Shown: piece by piece, positions 1 through 5,550 of the stretch | Position numbering within the stretch: position 1 is the stretch's first letter | Layout of the letters: each line of letters starts with the position of its first letter | Assembly (NCBI GenBank): GCA_036847245.1 | Contig: DAIUAL010000130.1 | Coordinates: 1-9,353 of the forward strand | DNA: 9,353 bases | Direction: 5' to 3' | Source: UBA4661 sp002405405 | GTDB lineage: Bacteria > Bacteroidota > Ignavibacteria > Kapaibacteriales > UBA4661 | Notes under the pieces: generated by a model | Told to the model about the DNA's origin: nothing | Databases searched by the model: none | What the model saw: only the letters and a program-made list of their open reading frames with translations | Made by a program: the position numbers and the translations under genes

Positions 1-72
1 ATTCTAGAAGAGTCGCGTTCTGCTTTTTACGATGACCACTTGGAATTTATAGACAGTTTACTGCCTCGCTGA
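1..72 (+). CDS. C-terminal end of an unidentified protein (partial)
   Basis: Reading from base 1 in frame gives 23 codons that end in TGA at 70-72; the last residues are DDHLEFIDSLLPR. The start lies outside the window. The fragment is too short to assign to a family. It lies on the same strand as cheR and ends about 100 bases before it, so it could be the preceding gene of the same operon. It is called only because the frame is open from the edge and ends cleanly upstream of the next gene; an accidental open stretch of this length cannot be excluded. Confidence 0.4.
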   Translation: MLEESRSAFYDDHLEFIDSLLPR

Positions 73-173
73 TTGTAGAGAGAGCGATGGTTATTTTAGC
101 AAAAAAGTGAAACTTTCTTTCGTGTCTTTTGTTCGCAGTTTTTTTGTGTTGTTTCCTCTATTGTAGATATTTC

Positions 174-1109
174 ATGAGTACAGGATTGTTCGATAAATTT
201 AAGAGTACGCTAAAGACAACACCCTCTAGTGTCGCGTCCGAGCCTATGGGCTTTCGGAACTCTCTTGCCTCCTCTTTAAAAATGGATGACGCTACCTTCG
301 CGAAGTATCGTGATTTCGTTTACCAGCAATCAGGAATTTATTTTACCGAGAACAAGAAATATCTTTAGGAAGGAAGAATTGCTAAACGGATCGAAGCCAA
401 TCATTAAACCTCATTTGATGATTACTTTCGCTTTTTGTCATCTCCAAGCAACCTTCGAACAGAATTACCCGGATTATTCGAAGCAATCACTATCAACGAG
501 ACATATTTCTTTCGAAATCCGCCTCAATTTGAAGCGATGGAGAACATTATCATTCCGGAGCTCCTAAAAGACAAGTCACAGTTTAATCGAAAACTTCGTG
601 TATGGAGTGCCGCTTCGTCTTCAGGTGAAGAAGCATACACTATTGCAATGATTTTCCTTGAAAAAATCAAGCCTAAGTTCCCCGGCGTACAAATAGAAAT
701 TATCGGTACTGACATCAATAACGCGGTAATTGATCGAGCCCGAAGTGGTGTATACAAGGAGTATGCAATCCGAAATATGCCTCAGAATTACCTACAAAAA
801 TATTTTGCACAAGATGGCGACAAGTACATTCTCAAGCCAGAGGTTAAACAATTAGTCAAATTTAATTTTGTCAATCTCTTTGATAAATCTGCAATGCGCA
901 TGATGTCAAAATTTGACCTCGTGTTTTGTTGTAATGTCTTGATTTATTTTGACATGCAGTCAAAGCAACAAGTTGTTGCAGATCTTTACGATGCTCTCAA
1001 CCCCAATAGCTATTTGTTTATTGGGTATTCCGAGTCGCTCCATGGTATTACGAAAGCGTTCAAGCTTGTGCATTTTCCCAAGACTATAGCTTACAAGAAA
1101 GAACTGTAA
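174..1109 (+). pseudogene. cheR: CheR chemotaxis receptor methyltransferase, interrupted by two in-frame stop codons
   Basis: CheR uses S-adenosylmethionine to methylate glutamates on chemoreceptors (MCPs), opposing CheB. Read through from ATG 174, the frame gives 311 residues, slightly longer than usual because of about 36 extra residues before the N-terminal helical domain. That domain (starting MDDATFAKYRDF) reads on to KKYL, a TAG at 366-368, EGRIAKRIEANH, a TAA at 405-407, then TSFDDYFRFL. Both stops sit where the family normally has leucine. The catalytic domain is intact: NETYFFR (residues 108-114), the SAM-binding SSGEEAYTIAM motif (about 148-158), IIGTDI, FDLVFCCNVLIYF (247-259; most CheR proteins have FCRNV) and GYSESLHG near the end. 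No frameshift is needed, since both halves are in one frame. Either two T-to-A changes inactivated or truncated the gene, or these are sequence errors. Initiation inside the gene (TTG 435 or ATG 537) would yield only the catalytic part. The family is certain; the broken state is less so. Confidence 0.85.
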
Positions 1110-1147
1110 GAATGGACTATCAGTACATATTGCGTTGATAGAAAACT

Positions 1148-1513
1148 ATGCAAAGAGTAATTTTAGCAATTGATGATTCCCCGACCATTCGCAAGTTTCT
1201 TACCCTTGCCCTATCTTCAAAGGGCTTCCGAGTAGTTACGGCAGTTGATGGTATGCAGGCACTTGAGTTGATCGGCAAAGAAAGAGTAAATCTTATAATT
1301 ACTGACTTAAATATGCCGAACATAGACGGATTTGAGTTAATTCAATCTCTACGTAATGACGAACAGTACAAAGAGATTCCTATTATAGTTCTGTCCTCTA
1401 TCTCCAATCAAGAAGATATTGATCGCAGTATATCATTAGGTGCAAGTTCTTATATTGTCAAGCCATTCAACAACGCAACAGTATTGCACGAAGTATTAAA
1501 GTATTTTTCATAA
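1148..1513 (+). CDS. Single-domain response regulator (CheY-like), first of two
   Basis: This is a stand-alone receiver domain of 121 residues with no output domain. All phospho-switch residues are visible: the acidic pair D9/D10, phospho-acceptor D53 (in TDLNMPN), S83 in the Thr/Ser position, Y102 as the aromatic switch residue and K105 in VKPF. It starts 38 bases after cheR and precedes the canonical cheY, so it is probably a phosphate acceptor of CheA. It differs clearly from the second receiver (for example it lacks the tryptophan after the acceptor Asp), so it may bind a different partner, act as a phosphate sink, or modulate the output. Its exact role cannot be read from the sequence. 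Confidence 0.93.
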   Translation: MQRVILAIDDSPTIRKFLTLALSSKGFRVVTAVDGMQALELIGKERVNLIITDLNMPNIDGFELIQSLRNDEQYKEIPIIVLSSISNQEDIDRSISLGASSYIVKPFNNATVLHEVLKYFS

Positions 1514-1591
1514 AATTCAATCAAGAACCCGACCATTTTATTTCACATTGTCATTTAATTATTCTTGTTTAATTCTTATACAAACTTGTTT

Positions 1592-1598
1592 AGAGGTG
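1592..1598 (+). promoter_or_regulatory. Ribosome binding site of cheY
   Basis: AGAGGTG lies 4 bases before the cheY ATG at 1603. It is the clearest Shine-Dalgarno-like sequence in the window; the other che genes have weak or no such site. This suggests that CheY is translated more strongly than its neighbours, as expected for a diffusible messenger made in excess. The effect on expression is inferred. Confidence 0.5.
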
Positions 1599-1602
1599 TA
1601 CT

Positions 1603-1968
1603 ATGAAGTTTCTTGTTGTAGATGATTCGCCAACAATGCGTCGCATTGTTATCAATGCTCTACGGACATTTGGTTGGGAAGACGTGGTAGAAGCTGGTGA
1701 TGGTCAAGAAGCACTTGCGAAACTCCACACGGAAAAGATTGAATTTGTTATTACAGACTGGAATATGCCAAATATGAATGGATTGGAGCTTACAAAAGCA
1801 ATTCGGACAGATGCAACATTTGGTAATCTTCCTGTACTGATGGTAACAACTCGTGGCGTAAAAGAAGATATTATTCAGGCTTTACAAGCAAAAGTAAATA
1901 ACTATGTAGTTAAGCCCTTTACTCCTGCAGTATTAAAAGAAAAAATTCAAGCAATTCTTGGAAATTAA
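1603..1968 (+). CDS. cheY: CheY chemotaxis response regulator
   Basis: CheY is phosphorylated by CheA and carries the signal to the flagellar switch. The 121-residue receiver has D7/D8, phospho-acceptor D52 in the TDWNMPNMNGLEL motif, T82, Y101 and K104 in VVKPFTP. The WNMPNM(N/D)GLEL and YVVKPFT segments are nearly those of enterobacterial CheY, so the assignment is firm. The gene follows an 89-base spacer after the first receiver gene and has its own good ribosome binding site. A further 89-base spacer separates it from the CheZ-like gene, whose product should dephosphorylate it. I found no convincing promoter in the spacer, although it is AT-rich. Confidence 0.95.
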   Translation: MKFLVVDDSPTMRRIVINALRTFGWEDVVEAGDGQEALAKLHTEKIEFVITDWNMPNMNGLELTKAIRTDATFGNLPVLMVTTRGVKEDIIQALQAKVNNYVVKPFTPAVLKEKIQAILGN

Positions 1969-2057
1969 TCCTCAGATCAAAAAATTTCGATTTGTGTCGT
2001 GTGTATTGATATTCATGTTATTCCAAAGCACATAACTCTACTATTTAGGGCATTCCA

Positions 2058-3263
2058 ATGCGCGAGCTAGAAATCAACCTCCTTCTTCAAAAAGCTGAAG
2101 AACTCAAGGCACTCTTTGTACTTGGTCAACGGGTGATTCCGTTTCTTGAAGAAATCTTCATGTTTATTAAGGATATCACGCCACTTCTAGATGAAATCAA
2201 TTTTTCTATCGAAGAAAACCTTGCGAAAATGCCAAAAGCATCTCAACAGCTTTCGCAAGTAACACAAGCTACAGAGTTAGCTACGACAGAAATTCTTGAT
2301 ACCCTTGATGGTATGTCATTCAAATCAGATGTCATTAGTGGGAACTTGAAACAAATACTTGCTTTACAAGAGAAACAGGCAAGTATTGTTTCTTCTTTGC
2401 AAAACATTGTTGCACGCCACAGTTCAACAGAGAATCGTGAGTCTTCAACGATTAATGAATTAGTCAAACTTTTGCAATCTCTTTCAAATGCCCCTGCTTC
2501 CGATGATACCATAGCGAGTATTCCTACTCTTGACGAAGTCAACTTGACGCCTGAAGTTTCAAACATTTTGAACAATTCTGAAGACATGCTTGAAAGTATC
2601 CGTATGGATACAACACAAATTATGATGGCTTTGCAAGTTCAAGATATTACCTCTCAGCAACTTGCTGCCGTAAATAATCTCTTGCAAACTGTTCAGTCTC
2701 GTCTAGGCCAGATTATGGTACAGTTTAAAGGAAGCGATTTAGGCGACTTGATTGGTGTTGCTGCTGCAAAAGCACAAGTTGCACAGAATCCGGCACCTAC
2801 AGCCACAGGTAGCAAAAGCTCTGAAATGCACCGTACCATTGCTTTTGATGAAGAGGCAATTTCGGCTCTTGACCCGAACTTGAAGCGACAAGATATGGTC
2901 AACGATATACTTAACAATTTTGGTACAGATACGCCTTCGTTATCTGAACCTGCGAGTGCCGATGATATCAGTGCTCTTTTTGCTGGCGCAAACTCAACAA
3001 TTCCTCCAGCATTGAATGAACCCGCTTCTGCAGACGATATCAACGCTCTTTTTGCAAGTGCAACTGTACCGACTGCAGCTAATTTAAACGAACCAGCAAC
3101 TGCTGATGATATTAATGCATTGTTTGCTGCACAATCGAAAACATCGCTTGACACATCGGCCATCAGTGATACGCCTTCACAAGATGAAATTGCTTCAATG
3201 TTTGGCAGTGTTTCGGATAAACCGTCTCAGAACGATATTGATGCCCTATTCGGCAAAGCTTAA
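2058..3263 (+). CDS. cheZ: CheZ-like CheY-P phosphatase with a multi-repeat CheY-binding tail
   Basis: CheZ stimulates hydrolysis of CheY~P. This protein has 401 residues; enterobacterial CheZ has 214. Residues 1-225 are almost wholly helical and glutamine/leucine-rich, as in the CheZ four-helix bundle. The segment QVQDITSQQLAAVNNLL (193-209) matches the CheZ active-site motif QDLTGQ, placing the catalytic pair at D196 and Q200. After a flexible stretch (about 235-260), RQDMVNDILNNFG (277-289) resembles the CheY-binding C-terminal helix of CheZ. From 297 to 400 come five copies of a P-S/T-x-D/N-D/E-I-x-A-L/M-F motif (listed separately) that resemble the FliM N-terminus. The position between cheY and cheA supports the role. 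Enzymatic function is inferred from the motif. The start ATG 2058 is the first in frame and gives a natural helical beginning. Confidence 0.85.
   Translation: MRELEINLLLQKAEELKALFVLGQRVIPFLEEIFMFIKDITPLLDEINFSIEENLAKMPKASQQLSQVTQATELATTEILDTLDGMSFKSDVISGNLKQILALQEKQASIVSSLQNIVARHSSTENRESSTINELVKLLQSLSNAPASDDTIASIPTLDEVNLTPEVSNILNNSEDMLESIRMDTTQIMMALQVQDITSQQLAAVNNLLQTVQSRLGQIMVQFKGSDLGDLIGVAAAKAQVAQNPAPTATGSKSSEMHRTIAFDEEAISALDPNLKRQDMVNDILNNFGTDTPSLSEPASADDISALFAGANSTIPPALNEPASADDINALFASATVPTAANLNEPATADDINALFAAQSKTSLDTSAISDTPSQDEIASMFGSVSDKPSQNDIDALFGKA
2946..3257 (+). repeat. Five tandem FliM-N-like peptide repeats within the CheZ-like gene
   Basis: The copies are at residues 297-310 (EPASADDISALFAG), 321-334 (EPASADDINALFAS), 345-358 (EPATADDINALFAA), 371-384 (DTPSQDEIASMFGS) and 387-400 (DKPSQNDIDALFGK). 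The conserved prolines are spaced 24, 24, 27 and 16 residues apart. Copies 2 and 3 differ by one residue in their first 13, yet 9 of the 12 shared residues use different synonymous codons. The peptide, not the DNA, is therefore being conserved. The last two copies most resemble the SQxEIDALL start of FliM. Confidence 0.88.
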
Positions 3264-3307
3264 TTATCAATTATATGCTTTCGCCATTCAAAAAAAGATT
3301 CTCATTC

Positions 3308-3321
3308 ACTTCTTCTTTTTG
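3308..3321 (+). repeat. 14-base pyrimidine-rich leader motif before cheA (also before cheB)
   Basis: ACTTCTTCTTTTTG ends 8 bases before the cheA ATG. The identical 14 bases occur at 5518-5531 upstream of cheB. Neither start has a proper Shine-Dalgarno sequence, so the tract could help translation initiation or be part of a promoter. It could also be chance in a T-rich spacer. Function is unknown. Confidence 0.3.
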
Positions 3322-3329
3322 CTATAGTT

Positions 3330-4128
3330 ATGAGCGCAGGATTTGATGATGAAATGAAGGAACTTCTTGAAAGTTTTTTTATCGAAACGCAAGAAATTCT
3401 TGATGTACTTGACCAAGATTTAATGACTCTCGAGTCAAGCCCCGAAGACTTTGATCTTCTTAACTCCATTTTTAGGAGTTTTCATACAATCAAAGGAACA
3501 TCTTCGTTTATGGGATTTGATCAGATTACAACGATCACACACCATGCAGAAGACATTCTCAATAAACTCCGGCGTTCTGAATTAACAGTCAATCCGACTA
3601 TAGTAGATGCGTTACTAGAAGTGTATGATTGGCTGAAAATTTTGCTGAAAAAAGCTGAAACTGGTGATACCGAGCAGTCTGATTATTCTGCAACCATGGC
3701 AAAACTTCGTGCTGTTGCTTCGGGTCAAGGAACCGTCGGTACAGAGCACCACGTTGCAACATCGCCGACACCTTCTTCGTCGCCCGCAGTTGTTGACCCC
3801 AATATTGACATCACCTCGAAAATCGTAGGAGACTCTAGTTTTGGAAAAGGATCTGATGGATATTTTGATGATAATGAATTGGATCTTATTCAACAAGCTT
3901 TTGCTCAGATAAGCCAACAACTAAATTCAAAGCAGCCCGAGGGTGCCTCTGTAACGATCGATTCTACACCAGCTGCTACCAAAACCTCAACAACTACTCC
4001 TGTAGCTCCTGTAGCTTCTACTCCAGTTGTGTCTGTAGCTCCTTCTGCTGTTTCAGAAGCACCTCAAGCTTCTCAGACAAAAGCAACAGCAAAGACGCCA
4101 ATAAAAGCAGATGATGATAGTAAAGATA
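3330..4128 (+). CDS. cheA: CheA chemotaxis histidine kinase, N-terminal part (HPt domain and linker), up to the assembly gap
   Basis: CheA autophosphorylates on a histidine in response to receptors and passes the phosphate to CheY and CheB. This part begins with the P1/HPt domain (about 1-105), with the phosphorylated H52 in FRSFHTIKGTSSFMGF. Residues from about 125 to 266 are low-complexity linker rich in Ala, Pro, Ser, Thr and Val, with repeated GTAGCTCCT-type codons. They contain one short hydrophobic-acidic segment, DDNELDLIQQAFAQISQQL (about residues 180-198). A normal P2 (CheY/CheB-docking) domain is not recognisable. The frame then enters the N gap. Beyond the gap it would run into a spurious stop at 4170-4172, while the true reading frame resumes at 4269. 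Joined across the 12-base repeat, the whole protein would be 670 residues, a normal CheA length. Confidence 0.93.
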
Positions 4129-4138
4129 NNNNNNNNNN
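4129..4138. other. Assembly gap (10 N)
   Basis: These are ten consecutive undetermined bases. A round gap of ten is a scaffolder's placeholder, so the true missing length is unknown and may be zero or negative. Confidence 0.97.
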
Positions 4139-4266
4139 AAACAACTACCAAGAAAATGCTAGAGTATTTTAAAAAGAAATATCACTATATAAATAAAATA
4201 TAAAAAATACAAAAAAATAAAAGATCGATAAATATAAACGTAGAAATATGTGATACAATGTATTAA
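4139..4266. other. AT-rich non-coding block inside cheA, probable misassembled contig end
   Basis: By hand count this block has about 18% G+C, far below the surrounding coding DNA. It contains stop codons in the cheA frame and no convincing open frame, RNA gene or terminal inverted repeat. The coding sequence on both sides belongs to one CheA, so the block is foreign to the gene. Likely origins are erroneous sequence at a contig tip or the end of an unassembled insertion. Confidence 0.7.
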
Positions 4267-4268
4267 AT

Positions 4269-5492
4269 AGTAAAGATAATAAAAATTCTGCCTCAGAATC
4301 TACCATCCGTGTTGATGTCAATCGTTTGGAGGCACTGATGGATCTTTCTGGTGAATTGGTACTTGGTCGTAATCGACTAGCACAAGTTACACAAGAATTA
4401 AGTTCTCAATATGAAAGCCATGACTTCATTCGTGAGCTTCAAGAAACTGCATCAGCGATTGACTTTATTACAACTGAAATTCAATCGGCTATCATGAAAA
4501 CCCGCATGGTGCCAATTGCAAAAATCTTCCAAAAATCGCCACGGATTGTGCGTGATCTTTGTAAAGAATTTGGTAAGGAAATCGAGCTTGTGCTCAAAGG
4601 TGAAGAAACAGAACTAGATCGCGGAATTATTGAAGAGTTGAATGATCCACTCGTCCACATGATTCGCAATTCTTGCGATCATGGTATTGAAAAGCCCAAA
4701 GACCGTGAAGCGAACGGCAAACAACCTAAAGGTACATTAATCCTTGAAGCACTTCATGAAGGTAATCACATCCTCATCAAAATTATTGATGATGGTAAAG
4801 GCATGGATCCTGATTTCTTGAAAAATAAAGCTGTTGAAAAAGGTGTACTGACACGCGACCAAGCTGATAGCATGACAGAAAGAGAAGCCTTCAATATCAT
4901 ATTTATGCCCGGCTTTAGTACCGCCGAAAAGGTAACAAGTGTTTCTGGTCGTGGTGTTGGTATGGATGTAGTACGAACGAACATTCAAAAACTAAAAGGT
5001 ATCATAGAAATTGAATCGCGAAAAGGTGAAGGAACTGTTTTTACTATCAAGCTTCCTTTGACCCTTGCAATTATTCAAGGATTACTTGTTCGAGTACAGA
5101 AAGAAATTTATGCATTACCGCTTGGTTCTGTCATTGAAGTTGTAAATACTGACCCAGGACAGATATACGATGTGAATCAAAATGAAGTTATTCGCATCAG
5201 GAACCAAGTATTTCCTCTCATTCGCATGGATAAAGCTCTCGAAACACCTGCGTTTGAAGAAAGTCTAGATAATCGTTATGTTGTTGTAGTTGGTTTAGCT
5301 GATAAACGATTGGGCTTGGTTGTCGATGAATTACTTGGCCAAAAAGAGATTGTAATCAAATCTCTAGGTGAATATCTTGGACATATTAATGGCATTTCGG
5401 GTTCAACAATTTTGGGAGATGGACGAGTAATCATGATCATCGATATTGAAGAATTGATTTCAAGCACTCATAAAACTCCGGGTCGCTCGTAA
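4269..5492 (+). CDS. cheA: CheA chemotaxis histidine kinase, C-terminal part (dimerisation, kinase and CheW-like domains)
   Basis: The frame resumes at SKDNKNSASESTIRVDV without its own start codon; it is the continuation of the gene that begins at 3330. The order is: P3 dimerisation helices (LEALMDLSGELVLGRNRL…, from 4326); the P4 ATPase domain with N box HMIRNSCDHGIE (about 4656-4691), G1 box DDGKGMD (about 4788-4808), F box FMPGFST and G2 box GRGVGMDVV (about 4947-4973); then the P5 CheW-like domain from GLLVRVQKEIYALPLGSV to the end, closing with GSTILGDGRVIMIIDIEELI. Every ATP-binding element is intact, so the kinase core should be active. An internal TTG at 4326 could be mistaken for a start, but the upstream residues IRVDVNR are the conserved beginning of P3. 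CheW, which couples P5 to receptors, is not encoded in the window. Confidence 0.94.
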   Translation, partial: SKDNKNSASESTIRVDVNRLEALMDLSGELVLGRNRLAQVTQELSSQYESHDFIRELQETASAIDFITTEIQSAIMKTRMVPIAKIFQKSPRIVRDLCKEFGKEIELVLKGEETELDRGIIEELNDPLVHMIRNSCDHGIEKPKDREANGKQPKGTLILEALHEGNHILIKIIDDGKGMDPDFLKNKAVEKGVLTRDQADSMTEREAFNIIFMPGFSTAEKVTSVSGRGVGMDVVRTNIQKLKGIIEIESRKGEGTVFTIKLPLTLAIIQGLLVRVQKEIYALPLGSVIEVVNTDPGQIYDVNQNEVIRIRNQVFPLIRMDKALETPAFEESLDNRYVVVVGLADKRLGLVVDELLGQKEIVIKSLGEYLGHINGISGSTILGDGRVIMIIDIEELISSTHKTPGRS

Positions 5493-5517
5493 TACAAATA
5501 GTGCTGTTTTCTCAAAT

Positions 5518-5531
5518 ACTTCTTCTTTTTG
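5518..5531 (+). repeat. Second copy of the 14-base pyrimidine-rich leader motif, before cheB
   Basis: This is identical to 3308-3321, in the 58-base spacer between cheA and cheB; it ends 19 bases before the cheB ATG. No clear Shine-Dalgarno sequence follows it. See the copy upstream of cheA for interpretation. Confidence 0.3.
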
Positions 5532-5550
5532 GTGCCCCTCCAGTAAGCAT

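Larger units (their letters stand above)
4117..4278. repeat. 12-base direct repeat bracketing the gap and AT-rich block in cheA
   Basis: ATAGTAAAGATA occurs at 4117-4128, just before the Ns, and again at 4267-4278, where the cheA frame resumes. Both copies are in the same reading frame (…S-K-D), exactly 150 bases apart. Merging the two copies restores an unbroken CheA reading …DDDSKD-NKNSASESTIRVDV…. This is most simply an unmerged overlap between two contig ends. A target-site duplication around an inserted element is the alternative. Confidence 0.85.

Noticed and set aside
129..173. TTG start at 129 giving cheR a cysteine/phenylalanine-rich N-terminal extension
   Set aside because: The extension is translated T-rich leader. 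ATG 174 in the same frame gives a more natural beginning, so no membrane segment is claimed.
366..407. Stop codon reassignment to leucine
   Set aside because: TAA terminates most genes in the window, so TAA cannot generally mean leucine; TAG alone would not explain both sites.
286..567. Alternative-frame open stretch across the cheR N-terminus, suggesting a frameshift
   Set aside because: The recognisable CheR residues before, between and after the stops are all in the frame of ATG 174. The other frame gives no family similarity, so the defects are nonsense codons, not frameshifts.
1548..1584. Sigma-70-like promoter (TTGTCA … TATACA) before cheY
   Set aside because: The spacing between the two boxes is about 23 bases, too long, and the -10 match is poor.
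2693..3163. Long open frame antisense to the CheZ-like gene
   Set aside because: It is a shadow of the repeated, Ala/Asp-rich coding sequence; it has no family features and the sense strand carries the catalytic and repeat motifs.
2946..3257. CRISPR-like or DNA-level tandem repeat
   Set aside because: Repeats are conserved in protein but diverged at synonymous sites, and they lie inside a single frame; there are no identical DNA repeats or spacers.
4117..4278. Mobile element insertion with target-site duplication in cheA
   Set aside because: No transposase, inverted ends or element-like sequence is visible, and a placeholder N gap lies directly at the left repeat; a contig-overlap artefact explains the facts more simply. 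It is kept only as an alternative.
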